Below are positions 28,458-37,894 of a DNA stretch of 64,000 bases, one piece after another; position 1 is the stretch's first letter; each line of letters opens with the position of its first letter. This DNA is from Azospirillum thermophilum. Its GTDB lineage: Bacteria > Pseudomonadota > Alphaproteobacteria > Azospirillales > Azospirillaceae. The notes below the pieces were generated by a model. The model saw nothing but the letters and a program-made list of their open reading frames with translations. It was not told the origin of the DNA and did no database searches. The position numbers were made by a program, and so were the translations under genes. The stretch spans positions 779,001 through 843,000 of the forward strand of contig NZ_CP029356.1 of assembly GCF_003130795.1 (NCBI RefSeq), in the 5' to 3' direction.

Positions 28458-28459
28458 GT

Positions 28460-30010
28460 TCAGGCCGCCCCGGCCGACATGGTGCGGCCGGCCAGGATCG
28501 GGCGGTCGGGCATGGCGATGTGCTCGTCATAGATGGCGCGGTAGATGCGGTCGATCTCCACCTTGTCGTAATAGCGGGCGACCCGCTGGCGGATGGCTTC
28601 GGCACAGCGCTCGCGCCAGGGGCGGTCGAGAAGCAGGGCGCGCAGTTCCCGCGCGGTGTCCAGCGGGCTCGCCAACGGGGTGATCGCCCCCCCGGGGCCA
28701 AGCGGCGGGTTCTCGTCCGGCCGGCCGAGGATCAGCTCGGCGCAGGAGCCGACGTCGGTCGCGACGGTCGGCACACCCGACGCCCCGGCCTCCAGGATCA
28801 CCAGCGGCTGCGCCTCGCTGACGCTGGTCAGCGCAACGGCGTCGATCCGGCCCAGCCAGTCGGTCAGCTTCACCCGCCCGGCAAAGATGACCGTCTCCTC
28901 CAGCCCGAGATGCTTCACGATGGTCCGGCATTCCTCGACATAGCCGGGATCCTCCTCCAGCGGGCCAAGGATCATCGCCTTCAGATCCGGGATCTCCTCG
29001 CGCAGGATGGCGGCCGTCCGGATGTAGGTCTTCACGTCCTTGATCGGAACGACGCGGCCGATCAGCGCGATGGTCGGCGGCCGGTCGGAACCGTCGCGTG
29101 TAACCTTCGAATATCCTGCATAGTCAATGCCGTTGGGGACGATCTTCAGCTTTGCGGGGTCGGCACCCTGGCGCCGCTGGAATTCCTGGTTGCCGCCGTA
29201 GAGGGTGTAGATGCCGTCGCAGGCGTCGTAGCATGCCTTCGAGTAGCTCGCGAAGGTATCCAGCCAAAGGTCTCTCAAATCACGCTTTTTCTTTTCCACG
29301 GCCAGCGAGTTGTCGCCTCCCTCGAACAGCCATTCGGCCATGAGGATCTCGATCCGGCGCTCGTTGGTGTAGATGCCATGCTCGGTCAGCAGCGCCGGAC
29401 GACCGGTCTCCAGCTTCGCGCGGGCTGCGAACAAACCGGCATAACCCGTTGAAATAGCATGATACACTTTGGCTCTGGGCATCGGCGCCAGCATGGTGGC
29501 GAACAGCCCGCTCATCAGGGCGCGGGTTCCCCAGAAATACTCGAGGAAGCTGGCATCGGGCAGCGAGCGGCGGCACATCCGCACCACCATGCGAAAGGCC
29601 TCTTCAGAGTTCAGCAGGATGCGCCTGCCTGCCCGGCCGCGCCGGGATGCGATCAACCGCACGATCTCCGCGATCTCCTCAAGACCGCCCTGCTGCTGCA
29701 GCCGGGTCAGCGGAGCCTCCAGCGCATCGACCAGCCGCCGCGCGCCGGGCAGCCAGAGCCAGCCGGGGTCGGGGTCCTGCAGGAAGACGTGGGTCAATCC
29801 GGTGACGTTCGGCGGCAACTCGTATGCCGGCCGGCGATCGTTGCGGTCGGCGACCAGGGCGACGACGTGAAAGCCGAGGTCGCCATGAGCCCTGATCAGA
29901 TCATGCGTCCAGGTCGAGACGCCTCCCGCGACATAGGGGTAGGAGCCTTCCATCAGCAGGCAGACATCGGCCGGCGGAGCCGAGGGGGCGGAGGGACGCT
30001 GACCGGTCAT
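28460..30010 (-). CDS. pelF: PelF, Pel glycosyltransferase
   Basis: A 516-residue GT4-type glycosyltransferase that polymerises Pel from UDP-sugars on the cytoplasmic side. The N-terminal acceptor domain starts EGSYPYVAGGVSTWTHDLI, typical of PelF; the C-terminal domain has IGRVVPIKDVKTYIRTA and the EX7E donor-site motif (SEAQPLVILEAGASG). The ATG at 30010 overlaps the pelE stop (ATGA) and has gggagg before it; an upstream in-frame ATG at 30052 is rejected. Confidence 0.95.
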   Translation of the reverse strand: MTGQRPSAPSAPPADVCLLMEGSYPYVAGGVSTWTHDLIRAHGDLGFHVVALVADRNDRRPAYELPPNVTGLTHVFLQDPDPGWLWLPGARRLVDALEAPLTRLQQQGGLEEIAEIVRLIASRRGRAGRRILLNSEEAFRMVVRMCRRSLPDASFLEYFWGTRALMSGLFATMLAPMPRAKVYHAISTGYAGLFAARAKLETGRPALLTEHGIYTNERRIEILMAEWLFEGGDNSLAVEKKKRDLRDLWLDTFASYSKACYDACDGIYTLYGGNQEFQRRQGADPAKLKIVPNGIDYAGYSKVTRDGSDRPPTIALIGRVVPIKDVKTYIRTAAILREEIPDLKAMILGPLEEDPGYVEECRTIVKHLGLEETVIFAGRVKLTDWLGRIDAVALTSVSEAQPLVILEAGASGVPTVATDVGSCAELILGRPDENPPLGPGGAITPLASPLDTARELRALLLDRPWRERCAEAIRQRVARYYDKVEIDRIYRAIYDEHIAMPDRPILAGRTMSAGAA

Positions 30011-31095
30011 GCCGCCTCCCGCTTGTCGAGCCAGGGAGCATCGCCGGACCACAGGGCGAACACGTCCCGCAGGGCGTCCGGCAGTTCATCCACCCGGCCG
30101 AGCAGATCGGGACGGTGCTGCGGCAGGGCGCGAAGCTCGGCATAGCGGCCGAGCCGGAACAGGCTCTCGGCGTACCAGTAGAGAATCCGCCGATCCTTCG
30201 CCCGGTCCACCAGCGGTTCGAGCACCCCTGCCGCCTCCCTTGCATGGCCGCAGCGCAGCAGCAACCGGCCGAGATCGTGGCGGATGTCGTCATCGTCGGG
30301 CGTCCGCTCGAGGCAGCGGCGATAGCCGTCCAGGGCCTTGTCCCGGATTTCGGCCTCCCGGTTGGAATCGAGCAACCCGCAGAACGCGTAATCGTCGAGA
30401 TGCCGTGCCAAAGCATGACGCGTGGCGACCGCATCGGGGTTCGCCTGCACCGCCGCCTCCAGCTCCAGCCATCGCTCGTTGAACTCGTGCTCCACCCGCG
30501 CCGTGGCGGTGGCGGCCTGGACGCGGACCGACGGGTCGGCATCGGCGAGCCCGGCCTTCAGCGCGGGCGTGAAGGCCGGGCGGAAGTGGCGGGCGACCAG
30601 CGCGATGACCGCCTGCTTCTGCTGGGGCGACCCGACCGACATCACGTCGGTGAAGGACTCCCCCGCCGCCAGATGGGCCACCTCGCGGCCGGAGACGATC
30701 AGTTCGTAGAGTTCCTGCGCCGGCTCGACCTCGCTTTCCGGAAACAGCGACAGGTACCATTCGTGGAAGCCCGTCGCATAGCGGCGGAACAGCGCGTGCA
30801 TCAGGACGGTGGCAAGCGTGCAGGCCGGCCCTACGGGTCCCAGGACCGGCGTCGTCACCAGCAGCAGCCCGGGCATCCGGAGATCCAGGTCCCGCCTCGC
30901 CCGCCGCCGTACCCACAGTACGATGCCGGCGACGGTCAGAACATGCAGTGCGGTCGCCCCTGCCGCGCCATGACCCGGCCAGGCATAGGCCAGCATGACC
31001 GCGGCGGCCTCCGTCGCCCCGGCGATCAGCCCTACGGCCACGGTCTCCAGCGTGCCGCCGGGGGAAACCTCGTCCGGCAGATCGTTGCTCGTCAC
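30007..31095 (-). CDS. pelE: PelE, Pel biosynthesis membrane/TPR protein
   Basis: A 362-residue protein with two to three N-terminal membrane helices (about 20-105) and a soluble TPR-like region after 200 (ALDGYRRCLERTPDDDDIRHDLGRLLLRCG). Together with its place between pelD and pelF this is PelE, a scaffold of the synthase complex. The start is GTG at 31095, which overlaps the pelD stop (GTGA); no closer ATG fits. It is slightly longer than the Pseudomonas protein. Confidence 0.85.
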   Translation of the reverse strand: MTSNDLPDEVSPGGTLETVAVGLIAGATEAAAVMLAYAWPGHGAAGATALHVLTVAGIVLWVRRRARRDLDLRMPGLLLVTTPVLGPVGPACTLATVLMHALFRRYATGFHEWYLSLFPESEVEPAQELYELIVSGREVAHLAAGESFTDVMSVGSPQQKQAVIALVARHFRPAFTPALKAGLADADPSVRVQAATATARVEHEFNERWLELEAAVQANPDAVATRHALARHLDDYAFCGLLDSNREAEIRDKALDGYRRCLERTPDDDDIRHDLGRLLLRCGHAREAAGVLEPLVDRAKDRRILYWYAESLFRLGRYAELRALPQHRPDLLGRVDELPDALRDVFALWSGDAPWLDKREAA

Positions 31096-32453
31096 TCCCG
31101 CACCTCGACCCTTTCGGTGGCGAAGGTGATGGGAATGGCGGACAAGGCCGGCGGCAGAGCCTCCCGCACCGCCGCCTCCAGCTTCGCCGCGACCAGCCGC
31201 GCGCCGGCGAGCGGCGTGCCGGTCAGCACGACGCCGAACACCGCGCCATGCTGTCCGAAATCGCAGGCGAGATCGGTGTCGCGCAGCCCGTCGCGCACGG
31301 CGCGCCCGATGGCGGACGCCAGCTCCGCGCGCTGGGCGGCGCTCAACCGGGACAGGCCGCCCGGCCGGATGGTGATGGAGGTCGTCTCGAATCCCATGCG
31401 ACGGCCAAGCCGGGCCAGGAACTCCGCCTGACGGCCGATGAAGGTGGAGGAATAAAGCTCGTCGTCGGTGAACAACCGTTGCTCGTTCACCTCGCGATAC
31501 CGCTTGGCCTTGGCGAGCGCCGTGCCGATCCATTCGCACAGGATGCGGAAATTCTCGACCGTGTTCACGCTGAGGTCTGTGAACCCCAGGCTTTCGATCT
31601 TCACCATGCCGACGACCTCGCCGGTGTCGCTGCTGACCAGCGGCCCGGCCAGCACCCCCTCCCCGGCCATGATGCGCTCGTCCTCGTCACGGGCGACGCA
31701 GATCAGCCGCTGGCGCCCGACGACGGTCTCGAACAGGGCATGGCTGTGGTCGAACCAGCGGGAATAGCTGTCGTTCTCGTCGTCCCAGCCCTCGTTGGTC
31801 ACCGATTCCAGAAGTCCGTTGTTCAGCAGGAACAGCGAGAACTTGTCCGGCTTCATGACGGTGCGGATCAGGTCGGCAACGCCCAGCATGACCTCCCCCT
31901 CGTCCAGCCGGTCGATCGACTTCGCCGCCTGATAGAGGGTGAAGACGGTGCGGAGCTGGCCGGCCACCCGCGTCTCCAGATTCTCCTTCACCGATTTCAG
32001 TTGCCGGTAGGACCGCGTGATCGCCTCGGCCTCGGCCCGGGCGAGGTCCAGGTCGGCGCGCAGCCCGTCCCGCTCGCGGATTTGCCGCATGCGCAGTTCG
32101 CCGAACAGCACGGCACTGACCAGCCACAGGATCGGCTCCCGGCTGAGGGCGAAGAGATACTGGTAGAGGTCCTGGCTGATGGGCTGCTCCGGCATGTTGC
32201 CGAGCCGCAGCGCGACCGAGGCGACGAGCGCCGCCAGAACGCCTTCGCCCGTCCCGTACTGGATGGCCAGCAGCAGCACGGGAATCCAGAAGGGATGCGG
32301 CTGCACCCCGTCGAAGCGCAGGCCGTCGCCGACCGTCAGATCCAGCCCGAGGGCCACCGCGAAGAACAGCACGAGCTCCACCAGCGCGACCCGGCGGAAT
32401 CCCAGGAATCGCCGTGGTCCGGCATCGGTCCGGTCGTCGCTGGCGGCGGTCAT
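31092..32453 (-). CDS. pelD: PelD, c-di-GMP receptor of the Pel synthase
   Basis: A 453-residue inner-membrane protein: about four N-terminal helices (25-125), a coiled coil (AEAEAITRSYRQLKSVKENLE), a GAF domain (about 170-310) and a degenerate GGDEF domain. The catalytic GGDEF motif is absent, but the inhibitory-site motif RxxD is present as RDTD (391-394). In Pseudomonas PelD this site binds c-di-GMP and switches on Pel synthesis, so post-translational control by c-di-GMP is expected here. The ATG at 32453 is 14 bp after the pelC stop. Confidence 0.93.
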   Translation of the reverse strand: MTAASDDRTDAGPRRFLGFRRVALVELVLFFAVALGLDLTVGDGLRFDGVQPHPFWIPVLLLAIQYGTGEGVLAALVASVALRLGNMPEQPISQDLYQYLFALSREPILWLVSAVLFGELRMRQIRERDGLRADLDLARAEAEAITRSYRQLKSVKENLETRVAGQLRTVFTLYQAAKSIDRLDEGEVMLGVADLIRTVMKPDKFSLFLLNNGLLESVTNEGWDDENDSYSRWFDHSHALFETVVGRQRLICVARDEDERIMAGEGVLAGPLVSSDTGEVVGMVKIESLGFTDLSVNTVENFRILCEWIGTALAKAKRYREVNEQRLFTDDELYSSTFIGRQAEFLARLGRRMGFETTSITIRPGGLSRLSAAQRAELASAIGRAVRDGLRDTDLACDFGQHGAVFGVVLTGTPLAGARLVAAKLEAAVREALPPALSAIPITFATERVEVRE

Positions 32454-32466
32454 GGACGGCGTCCCG

Positions 32467-33120
32467 TCAACCGCCGGCCGCCGGCCGTGCGGATTCGGAA
32501 ACCGCGGGTGAGAACCCATCCTTCAGGCCGCTCAGCATCCGCGTCACCACGCGCTGGGCCACATTGTTGACGCTGTCGCGGCTGAAGTAGCCGCGCCCGG
32601 CCTCCGACTGGCTGGAGGCCCAGAGCACCGCGCCGTCCCGGGTGGAGACGATCCGCGCGTTCAACCCGACCACCGGCTCTTCCCGCAGCCCATGCTGGTA
32701 GCCGTACTCCGACACGCTGCCGACCAGCACCGCATCCACCCCCAGCGCTCGCCCGATCTCCTGGGCGGTGGCGCCGTCGCTCAGCTTCTCGGCGTCCAGC
32801 TTGGCGGACGCCAGATGATTGCGTACCCGGCTGGCCTCGCTTACCCGGAACAGGCCGAGGGTGTAGAGCTCGGTCGAGACGAGATCGCCGGCGACCAGGC
32901 CGGCATTGGCGTGGTTGGTGAGATTCTCGAAGGGCAGCACGGCGATGGTCGAGCCGGCCGGCAGGGCCTGCGCCGCCGTGGGCTGGGCATAGTCGCGACT
33001 GTTCACCCGGCCATAGCTGCAGCCCGCCAGCGTCGCCCCCAGCACCGCCGCCAAGGCCAGCCCCCGTACCGTCCCTCCAGCCGTCTTGCGCATGCCGTAA
33101 TCCCGCTCCACCGATGCCAT
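32467..33120 (-). CDS. pelC: PelC, outer-membrane lipoprotein of Pel export
   Basis: A 217-residue lipoprotein: signal with hydrophobic core GLALAAVLGATLAGC (lipobox LAGC), then the PelC fold (TIAVLPFENLTNHANAGLVAGDLVSTEL; GVDAVLVGSVSEYGY). PelC forms a ring that guides Pel to the PelB pore. ATG at 33120 is preferred because aagagga lies six bases upstream; ATG at 33093 would give a more compact signal peptide. It starts 36 bp after the barrel gene. Confidence 0.92.
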   Translation of the reverse strand: MASVERDYGMRKTAGGTVRGLALAAVLGATLAGCSYGRVNSRDYAQPTAAQALPAGSTIAVLPFENLTNHANAGLVAGDLVSTELYTLGLFRVSEASRVRNHLASAKLDAEKLSDGATAQEIGRALGVDAVLVGSVSEYGYQHGLREEPVVGLNARIVSTRDGAVLWASSQSEAGRGYFSRDSVNNVAQRVVTRMLSGLKDGFSPAVSESARPAAGG

Positions 33121-33156
33121 CGCGTTCCTCTTACCCCTGAGATCCATACCGGGTGA

Positions 33157-34737
33157 TTAATAGCGCCAGATCAGATAGCCGCCGGCCGCATCGACCGCGT
33201 TCGCCGTACCGCGCGCTGTCGACTGCGCATGGCTGGCCCGCAGACCGACCTCCAGATTGTCGTTCGGCTCCCAGCCCAGGCTGACGGCGCCCTGCGGACC
33301 GCTCTTGCCGCGACGGTCATAGGCGTAGCCGAGTTGGACAGCATAGCGGACATAGTCGGTCAACTGGTCGTCGATGGCGATCTGCAGCCCATGCACCTCC
33401 CGCGTCGCGGCGGGCAGCGGGGCGAAGGCGGCGCCCTGGTCGTTCAGACGCTCGGCCCGGCGCCCGACATACTCGGCATCCAGCAGATAGGCGACGCTGG
33501 CCAGAGGGCCCTCCTGGTTCAGGATGTAGCGCACCGAGCCCTCGACCGTCGCCGAGCGCGCCAGATCACGTGCCCCGGCAAGGCCGTACCGGTTGTAGCC
33601 GGCGCCCACGGTGACGATCCAGCGGGGCGACAGCCTCTCCTCATGCTGGAGGAACAGCCGGTCGCGCCGGCCGCCGCCGACCAGCCCCTCCAGGAAGGCG
33701 AAGCTGGGCTCGTTCCAGGCGATCCCGGTCCGCGTCTCCGAATCCTCATGGCGCCAGCCATGGCTGTAGCCGGCGCCGGCGGTGCCGCGTGCCAGGAACA
33801 GCGACACGCGCGACTGCTCCAGTTCCGGCCAGTCGTGCAGCAGCGTCAGCTCGGCCCGCCGCCGGCTGCCGTGTAAGGGCGCCGGAGCGCCGTCCAGCCG
33901 CTGCACGACGTCCACGTCGACCTGCCGGTCCTCCAGCGAATAGAGCAGGCTGCTGCCCGCTCCGCCGATGGCCCGGCCGAGGTCTGTCACGCCGCTGATC
34001 CTGGTCACGCGCTGGACGTCGGCGTTGCGCACCCGGAACAGGTCGTGGTCGACCTGCAGCCGGTCGCCCCGATCATGGAGCAGCCGGGCCTTGCCCGCCA
34101 CCAGCGACGGCTCGTCCGGCGTCAGCTCCAGCCCGCGATCATAGAGCCGCATCGCCTGCCGCCAGCGGCCGAGCCGCTCCTCCGCCTGGGCCAGCAGGGC
34201 GGTGGATTGGGCATCGGCCGGATCGCGGGCCAGCAGACCGGCCAGGAGGCCGCGCGCCTGCCGCACCTCTCCGGAGTCCATCAGGGTGACGGCGGTGAAG
34301 TAGTCGATGCGGCGCTGGGCGGCGCGCTCGGCAGCCTCGGTCTCCTCCGTGCGGCGGGACCGGCGGTCGGGTGAGAAGGCGATGCGCAGGCCATTGCCGT
34401 TCCGCAAGACCTCCGCCGACACTCCCTCGGCCAGCACCAGCAGCAGGCTGTCATAGCCGTAGAGGACGTTGTCGACCCAGCCCTGCAGCCGCTCCGGGAT
34501 GCTCTCCAGCGGTGGGGTGCCGAGCGGGCGGCTGAAGGCCAGCGACAGCTCCCGACCCTCCTGCCGCACCTCGGTGACCACCGGAACCGGCCAGCCCAAC
34601 GCCAGGGAAGCGCCCGCCGCATCACGCGCAAGGTCGATTCTGGCGGACGGCGCCTGGGCCGCCGCCGGCGTGGCGAGCGTCAGCGCTGCGGCGAGGAGCA
34701 GGACCCTAAGCAGGTTTCTCCAGATCGGACCACACAT
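33157..34737 (-). CDS. pelB: PelB outer-membrane beta-barrel part (separate protein)
   Basis: A 526-residue protein with its own signal peptide (LLRVLLLAAALTLATPAAAQA). Residues about 130-230 are TPR-like (GLLAGLLARDPADAQSTALLAQAEERLG); from about 290 the sequence alternates in barrel style and ends in an aromatic residue (GGYLIWRY), typical for outer-membrane barrels. This matches the C-terminal pore part of Pseudomonas PelB, which is one long protein. Here it is a separate gene whose start region takes part in alternative RNA pairings with the intercistronic gap. The ribosome-binding site is poor (gggccgggcc). ATG at 34866 is rejected as it has no signal peptide. Confidence 0.85.
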   Translation of the reverse strand: MCGPIWRNLLRVLLLAAALTLATPAAAQAPSARIDLARDAAGASLALGWPVPVVTEVRQEGRELSLAFSRPLGTPPLESIPERLQGWVDNVLYGYDSLLLVLAEGVSAEVLRNGNGLRIAFSPDRRSRRTEETEAAERAAQRRIDYFTAVTLMDSGEVRQARGLLAGLLARDPADAQSTALLAQAEERLGRWRQAMRLYDRGLELTPDEPSLVAGKARLLHDRGDRLQVDHDLFRVRNADVQRVTRISGVTDLGRAIGGAGSSLLYSLEDRQVDVDVVQRLDGAPAPLHGSRRRAELTLLHDWPELEQSRVSLFLARGTAGAGYSHGWRHEDSETRTGIAWNEPSFAFLEGLVGGGRRDRLFLQHEERLSPRWIVTVGAGYNRYGLAGARDLARSATVEGSVRYILNQEGPLASVAYLLDAEYVGRRAERLNDQGAAFAPLPAATREVHGLQIAIDDQLTDYVRYAVQLGYAYDRRGKSGPQGAVSLGWEPNDNLEVGLRASHAQSTARGTANAVDAAGGYLIWRY

Positions 34738-34828
34738 GGCCCGGCCCGCAGAAACCTGCAAACCCAGAGATTCGCAGGTTTTCCGAGCCCGCCCGTGTGT
34801 GGGCGGAGTTCGGAAAACCTGCTTAGGG
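34710..34828 (-). promoter_or_regulatory. Intercistronic RNA structure between the two pelB genes
   Basis: In mRNA order, segment a (GCAGGUUUUCCGA, 34822-34810) begins right after the TPR-gene stop and pairs perfectly over 13 bp with segment b (34786-34774), with an inner CCGCCC/GGGCGG stem. Segment c (34759-34750) and segment d (34719-34710, codons 7-10 of the barrel gene) pair over 10 bp and enclose the start codon. The 3' end of the TPR gene plus a (CCCUAAGCAGGUUU) can also pair over 14 bp with AAACCUGCUUAGGG around d. These pairings exclude each other. No T tract follows, so it is not a simple terminator. Confidence 0.65.
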
Positions 34829-37800
34829 AACGCTGAGCACACGGCGCGCCTCCTGCAACCGGCCATTTTCGATCAGCATCGACGCGTAGTCGGCCTTCAA
34901 CTGGCGGTCGGCCGGACGCTGCCGGCGCAGCCGCTCGAACAGGGCGACCGCGTCGTCCACCCGGCCGAGCCGGTTCAGCACATTCGCCTCAGTCTGCAGC
35001 ACCGCGTCGCCGCGCGCCGGCAGGGCGGCGATCTGCTCCAGCGCCCGCCTGTAGAAGGGGGCGGCCTCGGCGCCGCGCTTGCGGGCGGTCAGCGCCTCTC
35101 CCAGGAAATAGTTCGCCTCATAGTCTCCCGCTCCCTTGGCGAGGAAGCGGCGGAGGAACCGCTCCGCCTCCTCCAGCCGGTTCTCGTCGTAGGCAAGCAT
35201 GCCGAGTTGCCGCAACGCCTCGGCATCCTCCGGCCGGGCGGCAAGCAGCGCCTTCCAGGCCTCGACGGCGGCACCGCGCTGGCGGGACTGGGCGGCGAGC
35301 CGGGCGTAGCGCCGCAGCCTGTCGGGATCCCGTTCGGTCGCGGCTGCGGCACGGACGGCGTCGGCCAGTTCCCTGCCCTTGCCTTCGGCGGCGAGCGCCT
35401 CGATCAGCGGCGCCTTCAGCGGGGCCGGAGCGCCGGCCGCCTGTGCCAGCGTCTCGGTCACCCGGCGGGCGCCGCCGAGCTCCGCCAGCTTGGCATACCA
35501 GGCGGCCTGCCCGTCGGGCGTGCCCGCCGCCTTCGCCTGCGCCTCGATCCAGTCGAGCGCGGACGCCGGCGGACGCGGCCCCCAGAGATAGGCGAGCTGG
35601 CGGAACTCGTCGCTCTCCGCCCCCTTTCCCGCGGCCAGCGACTGCAACACCCGAACCGCCGCGGGCTTGTCGTCCTGTTCCAGCAGAAGGAAGGCCAGCG
35701 ACCGCCGTTCCGCCGCCGGCAACCGGGCATCACCGGCCCGGGCGACGAGATACTGCCGCAGCTCCGCCTTGCGGCCGAGCTTGGTCAGGGCATCGCGGTA
35801 GAGCCCATCCCACGGTCCGCTGAGCGAGCCGGTGGCGAGGCGCTTCAGCACCGGCAGGGCACGGGCCGGCCCTCCGGCCTCCAGAAGCAGGAAGGCGCGC
35901 TGCTCCCGCCCCGCCGGGTCGAGCGCGGGATCGGCAAGCTGCGCCTCCAGCAGACTCGCCAGCTCCTCCACGGCACCGGCCTTGCGGGCGGCGTCGGCAT
36001 AGGCGAACAGCCACTCCCCGCCCAACCGCTCCGCCCTCGCCCGCAGCACCGGCAGGGCGGCCCTATACGCCTTGCGGTCGAGCAGGGCGAAGGCAATGGC
36101 CTGTTCCTCCTCCCCGGTCAGGCCGCCACGGGCGAGCTTGTCGCCGAGGTAGCGGGTCATCTCCTCCGTCCGGCCGAGCGCGTCGAGAGCGGCGAGATAG
36201 GCGGTCTCCACCTCCACGCCGCCCGCCGGGAGCAAGGCCGTCAGATGTGGCAGCGCCTCGTCCGGCCGCTTGGCCGAGAGCAGCGCCGTGGCGAGCGCGA
36301 AGCGGTTGCGCGGAGTCGGCGACTGCGCGAACACGCGCCCGGCCGCCGTCAGGGCCAGGGCCGCCGCCCCCCGCTCCGCCGCCGCCGCCGCGATGTCCTG
36401 CAGCACTCCCTCATCCAGCCCTGGCTGCCGGTCGAGCCAGGCCAGGACCTCCGCCGGATCGCCGGTCCGCGCAGCCAGCCGGGCCCAGCCCTGCTCGGCC
36501 GCCGCCGATGGCGACGCCTTGCGCCGCTCCACGAACCAGGACAGCCCTCGCGGCGCCCGGCCGAGATCGGCGAACAGTCCGGCCAACTCCTCCAGAAGGT
36601 CGTCCGGCACGGTCCCGGCCAGCGCCAGCCGGTCGAAGGCCGATATCGCCTCCGCCCTCCTGCCGAGCCGGTCGAGCAGGCGGAGTCCGGCGAGCCGATC
36701 AGGCATTGGCTGGTCCGGGTCAGCGACCGCCCGCTCCGCCCAGCGCGTTGCGGCAGCCTTGTCGTTGCGGCCGAGAGCGATGTTGGCCGCCAGCACGGGC
36801 CGGTCGGCCAGGAAGCCGTCGCCCAGTTCCGCCGCCATGCGGTCGAGAAGCGCACGGTCCCAGGCGCGGAACGCCATCTCCGCCAGCCCGGCCAGCGCCC
36901 AGTCCGGCACCAGCCGCAGATCGCGCCCCTGCACCGCGGCAAAGGCCGGCCGCTCCAGCCCGGCGTTCAGCATCAGCGACACCAGCCGGCCGAGGACTGC
37001 GTCCTCCACGGGCCCGCTCAGCGCCAGCAGGCGCTGTTGCGCCTCCTCCGTCCGGCCGGCGGCCAGGAGCAGGTCGATCCCCGTCAACCGCAGCCCGAGC
37101 GGCGCGTCCGGCGTGGCAAGCGCCGGCTCGACCAGCCGCAGGGCGAGGTCCGGCCGCCCGGCGGCGGCAAGCTGGCTGGCAAGGCCGATCACCTCGTCCA
37201 CCCGGGGGTTCTCCCCCAGCCATCGCTGCAGGCGGGGAAAGGCCTCCTCCTCGCGGTTGAGATCGATCAGCAGGCTCAGCAGAAGCTCCCGGCTGTCCGA
37301 CGCGATATGCCCCTCCGCCCGGTCGTCCGCCTTCAGCAGCCAGTCGAGCGCCGTCAGCCCGTCCCCGCGGACGGCGAGCAGCCCGGCCAGCAGTTGCTGC
37401 ATCTCCACATCGTCCGGTCGCAGTCCGGCGTAGCGGGTCAGCGCCTCGACCTGGATGTCCGGACGGTTCTGGAATCCGGCGAGGACCGCCAGGTCCCGGT
37501 AGATCTCGTCGCCGGGCTTCAGCCGGGCGAGTTCACGCAGGGTTTCGAGATAGTCGCCCTGACGCTGGGCGTCCTGATAGAGGCGGGCCAGCAGTTCCCG
37601 CCCGTCGACATCCGCCGGATGACGGTCGACGTGATCCTCCAGCAGCGCGATCGCCCGCTCCACTTCGCCCTCCGCCAGATAGAGGCGGGTGAGCGGCATG
37701 ACCGTGGCGGCGGAGCGGTCGCCATTCTCCATTCGCCGCTCATACTCCGTCCGGGCGGAGGCATAGTCCTGGTCGCGGAACTTCTGCAGCGCCAGTTCTC

Positions 37801-37879
37801 CGCTGCGCGGCACCAGCAGCAGGCTGACCCCGACGCCGAACAGCAGCACCAGCAGGACCACGAGGAGGTTTGCGCGCAT
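34823..37879 (-). CDS. pelB: PelB TPR part (separate membrane-anchored protein)
   Basis: A 1018-residue protein with a single N-terminal membrane anchor or uncleaved signal (LLVVLLVLLFGVGVSLLLV, residues 5-23) followed by helical repeats over almost the whole length, recognisable as TPR-like (e.g. YARLAAQSRQRGAAVEAWKA; LGMLAYDENRLEEAERFLRR). In Pseudomonas the periplasmic TPR scaffold is the N-terminal part of PelB and binds PelA and the polymer. Here it ends before any barrel and has no outer-membrane part. It starts 15 bp after the deacetylase stop. Confidence 0.88.
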   Translation of the reverse strand: MRANLLVVLLVLLFGVGVSLLLVPRSGELALQKFRDQDYASARTEYERRMENGDRSAATVMPLTRLYLAEGEVERAIALLEDHVDRHPADVDGRELLARLYQDAQRQGDYLETLRELARLKPGDEIYRDLAVLAGFQNRPDIQVEALTRYAGLRPDDVEMQQLLAGLLAVRGDGLTALDWLLKADDRAEGHIASDSRELLLSLLIDLNREEEAFPRLQRWLGENPRVDEVIGLASQLAAAGRPDLALRLVEPALATPDAPLGLRLTGIDLLLAAGRTEEAQQRLLALSGPVEDAVLGRLVSLMLNAGLERPAFAAVQGRDLRLVPDWALAGLAEMAFRAWDRALLDRMAAELGDGFLADRPVLAANIALGRNDKAAATRWAERAVADPDQPMPDRLAGLRLLDRLGRRAEAISAFDRLALAGTVPDDLLEELAGLFADLGRAPRGLSWFVERRKASPSAAAEQGWARLAARTGDPAEVLAWLDRQPGLDEGVLQDIAAAAAERGAAALALTAAGRVFAQSPTPRNRFALATALLSAKRPDEALPHLTALLPAGGVEVETAYLAALDALGRTEEMTRYLGDKLARGGLTGEEEQAIAFALLDRKAYRAALPVLRARAERLGGEWLFAYADAARKAGAVEELASLLEAQLADPALDPAGREQRAFLLLEAGGPARALPVLKRLATGSLSGPWDGLYRDALTKLGRKAELRQYLVARAGDARLPAAERRSLAFLLLEQDDKPAAVRVLQSLAAGKGAESDEFRQLAYLWGPRPPASALDWIEAQAKAAGTPDGQAAWYAKLAELGGARRVTETLAQAAGAPAPLKAPLIEALAAEGKGRELADAVRAAAATERDPDRLRRYARLAAQSRQRGAAVEAWKALLAARPEDAEALRQLGMLAYDENRLEEAERFLRRFLAKGAGDYEANYFLGEALTARKRGAEAAPFYRRALEQIAALPARGDAVLQTEANVLNRLGRVDDAVALFERLRRQRPADRQLKADYASMLIENGRLQEARRVLSVP

Positions 37880-37894
37880 CGCCCGACATTCCCC

